NCBI RefSeq assembly: GCF_001949145.1
Contig: NW_019091571.1
Location: 306,005-368,004, forward strand
Length of the DNA stretch: 62,000 bases
Source of the DNA: Acanthaster planci
Lineage: Eukaryota; Echinodermata; Asteroidea; Valvatida; Acanthasteridae
Direction: 5' to 3'
In this document: piece by piece, positions 34,001 to 43,724 of the stretch
Layout of the letters: every line of letters begins with the position of its first letter
Position numbering within the stretch: position 1 is the first letter of the stretch
Program-made: the position numbers and the translations under genes
Notes under the pieces: generated by a model
Databases searched by the model: none
What the model was told of the DNA's origin: nothing
Seen by the model: only the letters and a program-made list of their open reading frames with translations

Positions 34001-37000
34001 TCTGCTCCTTTATTGATNNNNNNNNNNNNNNNNNNNNNNNNNNNNNNNNNNNNNNNNNNNNNNNNNNNNNNNNNNNNNNNNNNNNNNNNNNNNNNNNNNN
34101 NNNNNNNNNNNNNNNNNNNNNNNNNNNNNNNNNNNNNNNNNNNNNNNNNNNNNNNNNNNNNNNNNNNNNNNNNNNNNNNNNNNNNNNNNNNNNNNNNNNN
34201 NNNNNNNNNNNNNNNNNNNNNNNNNNNNNNNNNNNNNNNNNNNNNNNNNNNNNNNNNNNNNNNNNNNNNNNNNNNNNNNNNNNNNNNNNNNNNNNNNNNN
34301 NNNNNNNNNNNNNNNNNNNNNNNNNNNNNNNNNNNNNNNNNNNNNNNNNNNNNNNNNNNNNNNNNNNNNNNNNNNNNNNNNNNNNNNNNNNNNNNNNNNN
34401 NNNNNNNNNNNNNNNNNNNNNNNNNNNNNNNNNNNNNNNNNNNNNNNNNNNNNNNNNNNNNNNNNNNNNNNNNNNNNNNNNNNNNNNNNNNNNNNNNNNN
34501 NNNNNNNNNNNNNNNNNNNNNNNNNNNNNNNNNNNNNNNNNNNNNNNNNNNNNNNNNNNNNNNNNNNNNNNNNNNNNNNNNNNNNNNNNNNNNNNNNNNN
34601 NNNNNNNNNNNNNNNNNNNNNNNNNNNNNNNNNNNNNNNNNNNNNNNNNNNNNNNNNNNNNNNNNNNNNNNNNNNNNNNNNNNNNNNNNNNNNNNNNNNN
34701 NNNNNNNNNNNNNNNNNNNNNNNNNNNNNNNNNNNNNNNNNNNNNNNNNNNNNNNNNNNNNNNNNNNNNNNNNNNNNNNNNNNNNNNNNNNNNNNNNNNN
34801 NNNNNNNNNNNNNNNNNNNNNNNNNNNNNNNNNNNNNNNNNNNNNNNNNNNNNNNNNNNNNNNNNNNNNNNNNNNNNNNNNNNNNNNNNNNNNNNNNNNN
34901 NNNNNNNNNNNNNNNNCATTTCGTAATATCCCATTCTCTTGACAAGAATGAAATTTGACTTTGATATAAGTGGCACTTTGAGTGATTGAGTTAGCAAGAA
35001 TTTACATTTTCTGAATACTGTATGCGCTGAATTAACTTTCATTTGCTTTATTGCATTTCAATGCAGGTGCATTCTGATTACAGGAGTAATGAGCTACAGA
35101 GATTAAAAAAGGAGTGAGTTGACTCTTGGATGTATGTTTTGTTTTGTTTTCTCTTCTGCCATTGTTTTTTGTTTTGTTCGGCAGCTCACTAAACAAACAA
35201 GTCTGTCATAAGTCATCCAGTCGTAATCCAAGTCACAAGGTAGTCGAATGAATATCTCATATGCAGCAAGGTATGAGACGGAGAGAACCCCCCCTGCTTT
35301 GTGTTGGTCATTGTCTCGCAGGAATCTCACTGATGAATAATGTCAAATTTACAAATAAACTTATCTTAATGTTTTAAGCCATGTTAAAAAAAATTGAAAT
35401 GAGGTATGTAACACAAAATAGTTTGGCACCAGCCCTTTTTACGGATTACATGGAATAAGATAGATTCAGGAATATGATAAATAATGGTTTAATTTTTATG
35501 CCTTTGATAGTTAGATATTTGTAATTTCCCAGATGCCATTTACTAACTCTAACCCTAGTCAGAGGAACCTTCCCAATAACTCGTTCTTCGTACTTGAACA
35601 TTCTACACAATTACAGCATGGTTTTACCTTCCTCAACCCAGCAAAATTCTCTAAAACATCCTGAAGGATTTTGAGAATCTCGATTGGCTGTTAAGGTTCC
35701 AATTGTCATCTTCCTATAGCTACGAAGAACTCCTCAAGGAGAAGCAGAACCTGGACGATGAGTTCTTGCAGTACCGGCGCGAGGTCAAGAACACCACCAA
35801 GGGCAGCGCGGCCAAGGAGGTACGCATCCTGAAGACGGTCATCAGGAATCTTGAGGAGGAGCTCATGAACGAAAGGAGGAAGTTCCAGAAGGCCTCTAGC
35901 AAGAGAAATCAAGAATACAAGAACCTGATGGAAGAGGTAGGTAGATCAGAACTCTCCCCTTGATATCCATTTGCCTTGTTTATCCTCAAGTTGGACCTCT
36001 TTACAACCTTGTTGCCAAATTCTGTGGTTTCAAGTCAATTCAAATTTTGGTATTCACAAATAAAATCTTGATTCAGTGCTATAGTTTATGTGTACAAAGA
36101 GTCATGTTTGTTGTGATAAGTTAATAGGCTTTTATTTTTCATTATTTATTACATGACAGTCAGTCATTAAAATATAAGATCAAAAGGCCACACATATCTA
36201 AGATTTGTCACTTCTATGGAAAATCACTTTATTAGCACTCTCAATAGTGCATTGTACTCCTAAATTTGATATCACAAAAACAGCACCTTTGGGTCTCAAG
36301 AAACAGTTTGAATATTATAAACAATGACAACACATTTTTTCTTCTTCTTTTCTTTACCACAGGTTTTCTGTATTTTGGGGGCATTGATAGGGTTATTTTA
36401 TTTGAATAAAATATATTTTTACCCCGGAGTCTTGTGCTTGTGCTTAATGAGCGTAAACCAATTTGTTTGTCAGGTTGAAGAGCTACGAGCGAGTGAGAGA
36501 AACTTGAGGGTTCGTGTTAAGAGTCTGGTCAATGAGCTGGCTGTCTTGAAAAGGTAAAAGGTCAAAGGGTACTCAACAAGTACTTGAGGAAATGGATTAC
36601 TCTGATTGGTTGAGAGATGGTCATGTGACTGGAAGTTGAAACGTCATACTGGACCTGCTTACATCAGTGAAAGAGAATGGTGTTGCTACCTGCGTGTTGC
36701 CTCTAACATCATGCTAGACAAAAAACCCCTAACCCGCTGTTGATTCCTTTTTGTCATTTTTGTTCTTTGTAACACACACAGTGTAATGTCAGCTTCGATC
36801 AACTAACATATCAAGTGATTCACACGTTGCCCAGTGGCATGACGCGTAGTTTGTTTCTTCCTGGTTACGATCAGTGCGAATTGTATCCATGTGTTTGCTT
36901 CAGTGTTGAAAAAGTCAGATGGAGTCGTCGCTGTAGCTTACCCCGGTTTGCAGACATTTTGAACGGGATAATAAGCGTTCATTTACTAAGGACGCAAAGA

Positions 37001-40000
37001 AGGAGTGTGGCCAAAATTTGGATATCCTGAGCCTTGGATTGAGAGTTGATTATCAGGCAGCAACAGAAAACTGGATACGGAGGCTTGAAAGATACCTAAA
37101 AGATACAAAATATCAGATAAGATTTGAATGCTTTGTGGTGAAGTTAGCAAAAGGATTACATATGCAGTTCCACCATGTGACAGATCCCTTTTACGAGTCG
37201 TTTGGGTCCTGAAAAGAACAGGGAATTCAACCTGTCAGATGGCAAGCTTTGCCCATACAGATACTGAAAGACTCTGATGATAGAGGTTAGTTATGTGGGC
37301 AAAATTGGAAAGGGCTAAGTGTGATGCTAAAATGCTGAGATTCTAGCGGTAGATTCAAACTCACTGAAAATACAAGAATTCAAATCTAATCTAATCTAAC
37401 AAACCTGGATCTACCCTTCTAAGATTCCTACTTCAAGCCCTCACCAACTCATAACAATTTGCCACAAATCTACTTCCATGGAAATCACCATCCTAACTGG
37501 TAAGACACCCCCATCCCTTTGCTATTTATTCACAGCTCCTCAAGACGTGTCAGCAGGTCCCCTTCTCTCCCCCTCCCGTCCTCCCAGGGCTCGGCATCTC
37601 GCCGATCCATGAGTACCCTGGAGAGGGCACGCTTGGTGGGTCGAGAGGCCAGCCGAGAAAGGGCCAGGCTAGCTAGCAGAGGCCGGTCCACATCCAGGGA
37701 GCGAAGGCGACCGGCATCTGTGTCCTCCATAGGTAGTAGGTCACCATCACCAGCAGGTAGAATAGATTTTTCTATTCTAGAGAAAGGAGAGAGAAAGATA
37801 CCGGCAAATTCCTTAAACTTTGATTAAACCATTTCATGAAAGCATCTTGTTGATGTTAAGACACTGAATTCCAGTTCAGTCAGTACCTATACGTTATCAG
37901 AAATTTAACTGAGCTGAATGGCATGGCAAGAACTGGTGCCCTAGCTAATTTGTTCCTTGTTCTAATTCTTGATTTTGCAGGGGCAAGGGTTCCAAGGTTT
38001 GATCCCACGGCATACACGCTAGAGAAGAAACGACGTCAGGAAGAAGCTAAAGCAAGGAGGTGAGTTGAATCTCTCCAGTTGAACACTTTGGGCCGTGCAC
38101 TCCTAAATAATGACATGTATACAGTTGTGCTGAGTAAAGACCCACTCTCTGGACAAAACATGGATGCTACTGACATTGCTGTACGGCACCATTTTGTGTC
38201 CTGCTTGGAGGATGCTTGTGCATATCACAAATCCTCTTCCTGTGTCGATGATTGTACTCATGAAGCAGTGTATCCACCACACAAAATCATTCTTCTTTGT
38301 TCTGTGAAACCTTTCAGTTGGATGCTCTTCCTGCTGCTGGTTTATCAAATTCAAGAAATGAGTAATAATTGTTCTCTAAATTTATATATCATTTTATTTT
38401 AACTGCATAATCCATATCAGTGTGTTTCGCTGCTTGTAGTTTAGTAACTGACAGTATTTTTATAGGGAGAGACGTCGAAGTCGAACCTTGTCCAGCGGTT
38501 CACAGCCACCCCGGTCCCAAGAGAGGGGAAGATCGCGAATAAGGCCATCACCATCTTATCCAAGTAAGATGATCTAAACTGCTCAAGTTCGTGTAACAAT
38601 CAGATTTATAGCAATTCCTAGATTTCTAGAGTCAAGAGAATGCAAGCCCAGTCAGATGAGGTACATATTTTGGCAGAAGCTGAAATTGTGCTCTGAACTT
38701 TGGCAGGTTCTTTGCTTGAGTGGTTGAGATGCTTCTGTAAAGAAACAAGAGGTCTTGGGTCCAAGTCCTGCCCCAGGCAAACAAGCCTGCGTAGATTTTC
38801 TTACTGGCTTTCATTGATCTCAGAGCAATCAGTGCTAATACCTTCATGTCATTGAAAGGTAGATCTTTCTTCAGAAGCCAGAATCGTAATTATGTTTTCA
38901 CTGTACCTCCTCATAGCTTACCAACGGCCGCGATCAAGAAGCAATTCCTCTGTCGTCAGTCGAGGTAGTCGTAGATCCTCAAGTGACCTGAGCGACATCG
39001 ATCCCTTCTCAGACTCCTCCCAGAAACGGACGAGGTACAGCTGAAGCCTTAGAGTGTATAATCATACGGCATACCCACGGCCACTTTTCAACTGAATGGG
39101 CACAAAAGTTGTTGCATCTAGGCTCTCAGACAATTTTCCTTTAGGACAGCAGTAATGAGTAGCAATTGTACCATTGTGATTTTATGCTAAGTTTATAACC
39201 CAATTTGCTAGCAGTTAAGTTTGCAGTTATTCTGACTGGTTTAAATTAATGCACTATTTACACTAGAATTCTATTTCTTTAATCTGCAGAGTGCTCAATA
39301 ATGGAAGAAAACAGCGCCGAACAACATCAACTGCATGGAATAGCCCCAGTGTGGTAGGCCTTCTAAGCACTTTTTTCTGTGTTGGAAAATATTTCAATGT
39401 GTTCGTTCCCTTTGAAGTGACCAGAGATTTACTCTGCTTTGCTGCAGTACAGTGACAGACTAAGGCCCAGGCTAAACGCTGTGCTACTGCCGTGCCAAAC
39501 TCAACTAATTCAATTTCTGAAGTTGGTTTAGTTCTGGATGGCAGTGGCATGGCATCTAGTCTTGGTCTAATACTCTCAAACATTTGTGGCAGTTTTGGCA
39601 AATATGTCAAATATGTTTGTGCACGATTTTTGTACCTCAGTCTTGAACATTTGATCTCTATTTGCCAAGAACAACAGTCAAAAATGTCTATTACCTTTTG
39701 CGTATCACTTCTTGGGATCATAGACCAGTCCCCACCTACTCTGTCCAACTGAAAATGCGGAGACCATTACTTATATTCATTGATGCCTATACTATGGAGG
39801 CTTTACATGGTAGCCATCTTGCAGGGCAGTTCTTTTGTTCCACAGGGAAACCTCCTTGTGCATACCCTGTGGAACAAAAGCAGTGACCTGTAAGGTGGCA
39901 GCCACGCTTTCCCTTGATTTTCACCTGTGTGGTTAAGATAATAAACTGTGGTGTGGGAATAGTAAACTGTGGTCTTACTTTGGGTGCTGTGAGTCCTTCG

Positions 40001-42773
40001 GTTGTTAAAACATCATAACTCACATCAAAGCAGCTAATAATTGTTAATTAAAAGAATGGATTTACCCTTTATCTCACTCCTACAGACATTCAGGAGAGCT
40101 GATTCCTCAGGGAAGCCCAAAAGATATCCTTTTTATCACTTAATATGGCACCCATCACTGGCTACTCACACATGTTGATTGAGATCACCAAGTTGCGAGT
40201 GCTTGGCATGTATTGGCCCTCGGTTATTTGAATCTCAGTATGGTCATATTATAGCAGTGGATGATCCTTTGGTGAGAACTTGATGTGTGAACGCACAGGT
40301 TTATGCGTGTCTGGCATGAGACTTGCTGCTCAGATGTAACAAATTCACATGTTGCAATTCGTGATCTCTGCGTGTGTCAGGCACCCCGATGATATGATTC
40401 CTAACAAAATGTCTCTTCTGTGGCACGTACTTACTCTAATGCTGCCTAGGTCAATGTAGCCAAGTTTCCTTGTTACTGAAATTCTTCCCATGTGATGTTC
40501 CACAGGGGCATTAGGTTTGATGCTTTGACAAAGCAAGACCGATGGTTGTATTGCTCCAACTTCAGTAGCATAGCTTTCTCTTGTGTCGGTGTCATACTCC
40601 TCTAAACTCTGCAACTTTGGCAACATTTCTGTAGAGTGGCTATCTGTCCGTTACAACCTGTTCTATGTTGCAGCCACGTGACCATTGCAATCACCTGTCG
40701 ATTGCTATCAAGTAATTATAGTTAATGATGCATTCGTAGTCACCTGTTACCCTTTTGTTTCCCTTCTCACCTTTTTCAGTTAACCCTAAAATTTGAGAGG
40801 GGGCCCCTGGGGATCTGCCCTCTACACATTTTCTCTGATACATTTGCAACATTTGGAGTTTTGCCGTTTATTTATTTTATTTATTTATTTCTGGTAAGGA
40901 CACCAAGGATTCCTCAAAAGCGCCCCAAGCACTGTAGCTCGCAAGCCTGAAGAAACCTGTAGAGAGGAGACAATGAGAAGCAGTTACAGTTTTAGAGGTG
41001 GGAGAAAACCCAGAGGATTATTCTGGTTAAAACCCATGGAATCAGGTAGGGACTGAAAAGCCAAGCCACGTATTGACCAAGCTGGGAATTGAACCCGGAC
41101 CGCAGAGATGGAAGGCGAGGAAAGAACCACTACGTCAGCCTGACTCCCCGTTGAAGTCTTGCAGTCATTTTGCCAACAAATTTATGAAAATCAGACATCC
41201 CATTCTTGAAGAGTGTACATTTCAACAAGATGCGTAGGCAAACTTTTAAAGTTTTACCATCAGCATTGGCTCAACCTAAGGACTAATAAATGTGACAACA
41301 TCAACTGTACAAGAACGCAGCTGAAAAAATAAACTAAAAACCCCACTTTGTTATATTTAATGGACGCTTAACAACTGTTCCTATGCATATCAATGTTTCA
41401 ACAAGACTGCTCATTATGTCAGATGAGATCATGGGGATGGTATTCACCCCTACTTGGCTGTCATCAGGCTACCCCAACTCTTTTAGGGTTAAGCAGTTGA
41501 AGTGTAGCCCACTTTCTTTGACTTGATACCACGATGATGAGCACACCTGACCCTTACCTCGATCCGGGCAGGGCGCACCGTGTTGCCAACCAAGCCAAGA
41601 TCAGGCAGAAAGATCTCCAGGACTATGGAGTTAAAGGTACGGTTGACCTTTCACCCCAAGTAACATACCAGTGGTTAACATTTGGGAGAAAATCCACTTT
41701 TCTGTCTCTCCTTTTGGGACCATCCGGTTCATCATTTTCACGAGCGTGCAAAAGGCGCTCTTTCTGGTATGACCCCTCCCCCTCCACAGTGAGTCTGCAA
41801 AGAAAATGGAGATGGCTAGTCATCATTTTTCACCTTATATAAAACGCATAGGCAGGCCGGTAACCCCTACCTTGTGTATCTTTTGTACACTCGTGAAAAG
41901 GATTTAAAAAAAAAAACCTGGATGACTCCAAAAAGTGTGTGAAATCAAACTGATTCTACGAGTAAAGTTTTAGGACATTGCATACACAACTGAATTGACA
42001 GAAGCTACTAATCACTTTGTTTGTCAACTGCTTTTGTGACAAAACTGCAAGTAGAAATTCTACATCATGTCATTTGAATATTCATTACGTGATCCTTTTC
42101 TGCCCCGACTGACCTTTAGCATGAAACTGGTGCTCACACAGAAACCAAAGAAACCCTATAAACCAAAACACAAAACCAGACCAAATGTAGGATGCGACAC
42201 ACAACACAACACAACACACGACAAAACGTGACACGACACGAGACAAACGACTTATGATACAAGACAAGATGTAAGACAAGTCACGTGTAAATCAGCCATT
42301 TGGGGAGAACCCATGCCTAGATAGCTATCAAAATCCCTGAAAAGTCACAGAACACGTATTTTTATGATCATTGTTACAACCTCTCTGCTGGATATTCTGT
42401 GAATTCATCTTCATTCCTCTTCTCAATTCTGTCATTAAAACCCTCCAAATATACACATATATCTACAACCCAACAAAATATACACAACCCATAGAGAAGA
42501 CATAATAAATGTGAAATTTATCTGTCTTCTTAATCTTTACATAAACTGTCAAAAGCACACCAAAATTCCAAAATGTTAATTAGTGATTGTTTCCAATTCT
42601 AAGTATTTGAAGAATTGGTTGCTAGATTTTGAATTTTATTACTGATCGTTGATTGTTCATTTGTTTTTTTTCTAGATCACTCCATGGGTATGTATAACCG
42701 CTCCTCCGAGATGTCAGAAATTGATGCCCGCCTCAGTGCTCTGCAAAAATTGATGAGTAACATACCCAAATAA
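27905..42773 (+). CDS. CCDC61: CCDC61 (VFL3-type basal body protein), 15 coding exons
   Basis: Spliced span. CCDC61 is the animal relative of Chlamydomonas VFL3, a centriole/basal-body scaffold with a SAS-6-like head and a coiled coil that binds microtubules and forms filaments. Joining the 15 exons listed separately (one copy only of exons 2-4) keeps phase throughout and gives 559 residues; human CCDC61 is near 512. The head (about 1-145) carries DRLTADQWRG, IEDLTHKTGNFKQF, YTVEFDR and IHYPLPLPYQGKPDP, all matching the family. A charged coiled coil follows (about 150-285), then a Ser/Arg-rich tail with the family block RFDPTAY and a C-terminal SEIDARLSALQKLM. Start: GTG precedes ATG at 27905; I chose the ATG. 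Oddities: the exon 2-4 block is duplicated in the assembly, an 899-base gap lies in intron 4, and intron 13 is of AT-AC type. A poly(A) signal follows at 43226. Confidence 0.95.
28357..28542 (+). repeat. Dispersed repeat, copy 2 (in CCDC61 intron 1)
   Basis: Same element as 11035-11212, same orientation, with shared CTCATTGGTTGAAAAGAGC, GTTTGTGAACCA, CCTCTGTTGCTAGGAA and ATTGCGCCCTCTCTTGGT followed by GGGGCCC. Copy 2 carries a short insertion near 28468-28485. Confidence 0.65.
28712..28755 (+). repeat. Short dispersed repeat piece shared with 50520-50565
   Basis: Both places read AAAAATTARTGAYRTCTGYA followed by an RCRGAATTCTTYCCCCA-like block. Extent and family are unknown. Confidence 0.4.
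29129..29129. other. Single N: contig join
   Basis: The base is N. The sequence after it (CAAATGAGGATCATAAAATT) is the same as that after the second single N at 31685, which marks both as joins between assembled contigs rather than sequencing uncertainty. Confidence 0.8.
29420..29502 (+). CDS. CCDC61: CCDC61 exon 2, copy B
   Basis: Acceptor TTTGTAG|A, donor AAG|GTAAAT; 83 bases, phase 1 in and 0 out. Encodes IEDLTHKTGNFKQF and SMLESAINK, identical in nucleotide sequence to copy C. Confidence 0.92.
29661..29918 (-). mobile_element. tRNA-derived SINE, copy 1
   Basis: Read on the minus strand, the 5' end holds a tRNA-like head with a B box GGTTCAAATCCC, followed by a body shared with 32216-32460, 40888-41149 and 51308-51531. 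Copies 1 and 2 are the same insertion seen in the two duplicated blocks. Confidence 0.75.
30076..30236 (+). CDS. CCDC61: CCDC61 exon 3, copy B
   Basis: Acceptor CAATAG|ACC; 161 bases, phase 0 in and 2 out. Encodes SESVTLDLLTYADLETL and AKRYLIVTYTVEFD. The residue before YTVEFD is Thr (ACG) here and Met (ATG) in copy C. The donor AG|GTCAGAG is weak. Confidence 0.92.
30986..31091 (+). CDS. CCDC61: CCDC61 exon 4, copy B
   Basis: Acceptor CTGCAG|G; 106 bases, phase 2 in and 0 out. Encodes IHYPLPLPYQGKPDP, the last strand of the head, then the start of the coiled coil. The donor is again AG|GTCAGAG. Confidence 0.92.
31389..31623. mobile_element. About 235-base insert present only in copy B, pogo/Tigger-like remnant
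   Basis: Copy C runs straight from ATCATGTTACC into AAAATATCATTTTTATAAG, whereas copy B has about 235 extra bases at that point. The insert starts near GCAGTAGTCTCTCAGTAAG and contains blocks such as TTAAGTTGTCGGGC and AATGTACCGAACATC that resemble non-autonomous pogo/Tigger-type elements. The family name is from general resemblance and is uncertain. Confidence 0.45.
31685..31685. other. Single N: contig join between duplicated blocks
   Basis: Separates block B from block C. It is preceded by the same CCTTTATTGAT that precedes the 899-base gap. Confidence 0.8.
31975..32057 (+). CDS. CCDC61: CCDC61 exon 2, copy C
   Basis: 83 bases, identical in sequence to exon 2 of copy B, with intact acceptor GTTGTAG|A and donor AAG|GTAAAT. 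Confidence 0.9.
32216..32460 (-). mobile_element. tRNA-derived SINE, copy 2
   Basis: Allelic or duplicate counterpart of the SINE at 29661-29918; lacks 14 bases at a CC/CC microhomology near 32268. Confidence 0.75.
32611..32771 (+). CDS. CCDC61: CCDC61 exon 3, copy C
   Basis: 161 bases, differing from copy B by one silent change (AGT for AGC) and one Thr-to-Met change. Splice sites are unchanged. Confidence 0.9.
33544..33649 (+). CDS. CCDC61: CCDC61 exon 4, copy C
   Basis: 106 bases, identical in coding sequence to copy B. It is in phase 0 with exon 5 across the gap. Confidence 0.9.
34018..34916. other. Assembly gap, 899 N
   Basis: Unsequenced bases inside CCDC61 intron 4. A further small exon could hide here, but exons 4 and 5 already join in phase and align with the family without an obvious deletion. 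Confidence 1.
35067..35113 (+). CDS. CCDC61: CCDC61 exon 5
   Basis: Acceptor ATGCAG|GTG, donor GA|GTGAGT; 47 bases, phase 0 in and 2 out. Encodes VHSDYRSNELQRLKK, continuing the coiled coil. Confidence 0.85.
35720..35936 (+). CDS. CCDC61: CCDC61 exon 6 (main coiled coil)
   Basis: Acceptor CTATAG|C, donor GAG|GTAGGT; 217 bases, phase 2 in and 0 out. Encodes a Glu/Lys/Arg-rich helix (YEELLKEKQNLDDEFLQY, then NLEEELMNERRKFQK). GC is higher than in the flanking introns. Confidence 0.92.
36474..36553 (+). CDS. CCDC61: CCDC61 exon 7
   Basis: Acceptor TTTGTCAG|G, donor AG|GTAAAA; 80 bases, phase 0 in and 2 out. Encodes EELRASERNLRVRVKSL and NELAVLKR, matching the ASERSLRxRxKxLxxELA block of vertebrate CCDC61. 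Confidence 0.93.
37536..37756 (+). CDS. CCDC61: CCDC61 exon 8 (Ser/Arg-rich)
   Basis: Acceptor TTCACAG|C, donor GCAG|GTAGAA; 221 bases, phase 2 in and 1 out. Encodes an SR-rich low-complexity segment (SRGRSTSRERRRPAS, SRSPSPAG), probably disordered and phosphorylated. Confidence 0.9.
37981..38059 (+). CDS. CCDC61: CCDC61 exon 9
   Basis: Acceptor TTTTGCAG|GG, donor AG|GTGAGT; 79 bases, phase 1 in and 2 out. Encodes ARVPRFDPTAYTLEKKRRQE, matching the RFDPTAFVKAKERK block of vertebrate CCDC61. Confidence 0.92.
38466..38563 (+). CDS. CCDC61: CCDC61 exon 10
   Basis: Acceptor TTTATAG|G, donor CCAA|GTAAGA; 98 bases, phase 2 in and 1 out. Encodes Arg/Ser/Pro-rich sequence (RERRRSRTLSSG, RIRPSPSYP). 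Confidence 0.85.
38690..38780 (+). repeat. Degenerate tRNA-like fragment
   Basis: An A-box-like TTGCTTGAGTGGTTGAGATG and a B-box-like GGGTCCAAGTCC stand about 35 bases apart. No cloverleaf with an intact acceptor stem was seen, so this is more likely a SINE head than a tRNA gene. Confidence 0.3.
38917..39034 (+). CDS. CCDC61: CCDC61 exon 11
   Basis: Acceptor CTCATAG|CT, donor AG|GTACAG; 118 bases, phase 1 in and 2 out. Encodes RSSSDLSDIDPFSDSSQK, comparable to the SSCSDLEDFSES segment of the human protein. Confidence 0.88.
39290..39353 (+). CDS. CCDC61: CCDC61 exon 12
   Basis: Acceptor TCTGCAG|A, donor GTG|GTAGGC; 64 bases, phase 2 in and 0 out. Encodes RKQRRTTSTAWNSPSV; the Trp-x-Ser-Pro is comparable to the vertebrate TPWSGS region. 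Confidence 0.82.
39808..39904 (+). other. Strong 97-base hairpin in CCDC61 intron 12
   Basis: CTTTTGTTCCACAGGG (39832-39847) is the perfect reverse complement of 39865-39880, with a 17-base loop. The pairing extends outward imperfectly to about 40 bases per arm. The size is that of a microRNA precursor, but a small MITE gives the same shape. Confidence 0.6.
40086..40123 (+). CDS. CCDC61: CCDC61 exon 13 (38 bases, before the AT-AC intron)
   Basis: Acceptor CCTACAG|ACA; ends AAAAG|ATATCCTTT. Phase 0 in and 2 out. Encodes TFRRADSSGKPK. There is no GT at the exon end; the only sensible donor is the U12-type ATATCCTTT. Confidence 0.8.
40124..41532 (+). other. CCDC61: U12-type (minor spliceosome) AT-AC intron 13 of CCDC61
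   Basis: The intron begins ATATCCTTT, the exact U12 donor consensus. It ends TACCAC, with a branch-site match TTCTTTGAC (41514-41522; consensus TTCCTTRAC), whose branch A at 41521 lies 11 bases from the end. Phase is kept across it. An alternative AC at 41528-41529 also keeps frame and would add one codon. Confidence 0.85.
40888..41149 (-). mobile_element. tRNA-derived SINE, copy 3, with TTTA-repeat tail
   Basis: On the minus strand: tRNA-like head with A box near TGACGTAGTGG and B box GGTTCAATTCCC, then the shared body, then a simple (AAAT)n-type tail at 40867-40890. The tail fixes its orientation. Confidence 0.8.
41533..41636 (+). CDS. CCDC61: CCDC61 exon 14
   Basis: Starts after the AC of the U12 intron, donor AAAG|GTACGG; 104 bases, phase 2 in and 1 out. 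Encodes MMSTPDPYLDPGRAHRVANQ and KDLQDYGVK. Little similarity to vertebrates can be claimed; phase and position support it. Confidence 0.78.
42185..42255. repeat. ACAC(A/G)-type low-complexity tract
   Basis: Imperfect repeats of ACACA and ACACGAC in CCDC61 intron 14. Confidence 0.6.
42676..42773 (+). CDS. CCDC61: CCDC61 exon 15 (stop)
   Basis: Acceptor TTTTTTCTAG|AT, stop TAA at 42771-42773; 98 bases, phase 1 in. Encodes MSEIDARLSALQKLMSNIPK, matching the AEIDARLKALQEYM end of vertebrate CCDC61. Confidence 0.95.
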
Positions 42774-43225
42774 TATCTTCAAGATTCAATATATTTTTTT
42801 TTATGAATGGTATATATCATTTGACTTTTTGGGGAGAAAGGGAGATTTTTTCAAAGGCAAAGAGATTTTTAGAAACACTGTAACCCTTTTTCATAGATAT
42901 TGTTTCCATTATCTGCTAAGGCTGTTCAAGTAGATTTTTTTTTACTGTAATTAGCAGCTTTTATAATTGGCTTTGACTGTTGACAGTAGGAAACTGAAAT
43001 TTTATCAGGAGAAATCTTAAGGTGCCTTTGAAAGAAAGTTGACATCGTGTATATATATAGTGTAAATATGTACAGACCTTAAGACTGACATTGAAATGTT
43101 TCTATAGTGAAGTGAAAAATAGAGCAACCTGTTCATTTTTTCGTCAGATTTATTTTGAATCATTTTGTGGATTATCTCGCATTTCAAATTGCGAATTGTC
43201 ATAATTGGTTCAAGTTTCCCCCCAA

Positions 43226-43231
43226 AATAAA
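43226..43231 (+). terminator. CCDC61: Poly(A) signal AATAAA of CCDC61
   Basis: Lies about 450 bases after the stop codon and is followed by a GT/T-containing stretch. It implies a 3' UTR of roughly 470 bases. Confidence 0.6.
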
Positions 43232-43724
43232 ACAATAGGTATATCTACGAGTTTATTTCAGAAAAGCCCGCAGGAATATAAAAATAGCAGAAATTACAGC
43301 TACATTCACTCAAACATCTTTTAAAGACGTGGACCGGCAGAGTAGGAACGAATAGTTACTATCACCAAATAGCTACTCTGTACAAATTACCACCAAAAGA
43401 AATCTTTCAGTTTCAATTGCACACATACCTTTCCCGGTTATTTGTGTGAAACTGTGAATTCTAAAATCATTTTGAAAATATTCTACTTTGAATAAGAAAA
43501 AAGCACATTATTAGCTATGTTTGTCAGACTTGGTTACCTTGACAATGAGGAATGGCAACAAGTGCCGTAGCTTTAGAAGACCTGATTCCTCACAGTCAAA
43601 AATAACTTCTGGAGGCTTGATATGGGTCCATAAAGCACTGTTGCAGTTCAAGCCTCTTAAGGCCATCACAAGACGGGACCAAACCATCTGAACACAAACA
43701 CAAGACATTTAGTTTGAATTCCTG

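Larger units (their letters stand above)
31686..34017 (+). repeat. Duplicated CCDC61 block, copy C (exons 2-4)
   Basis: Second copy of the exon 2-4 block, 2332 bases. Compared with copy B it lacks the segment at 31389-31623 and a 14-base piece inside the SINE. It gains about 22 bases near 33460 and has an extra CAAGTC-type tandem unit near 33290. Confidence 0.9.

Noticed and set aside
29130-34017. Mutually exclusive alternative exons as an explanation for the duplicated exon 2-4 block
   Set aside because: The phases would allow it, but identical block ends abutting N characters and near-identical introns fit allelic contigs much better than an evolved alternative cassette.
33802-35042. Long ORFs of 311-374 codons on both strands
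   Set aside because: They consist almost entirely of unknown residues from the 899-base N gap.
39263-39748. 161-codon minus-strand ORF in CCDC61 intron 12
   Set aside because: It overlaps CCDC61 exon 12 on the opposite strand, lies mostly in intron, and shows no recognisable motif.
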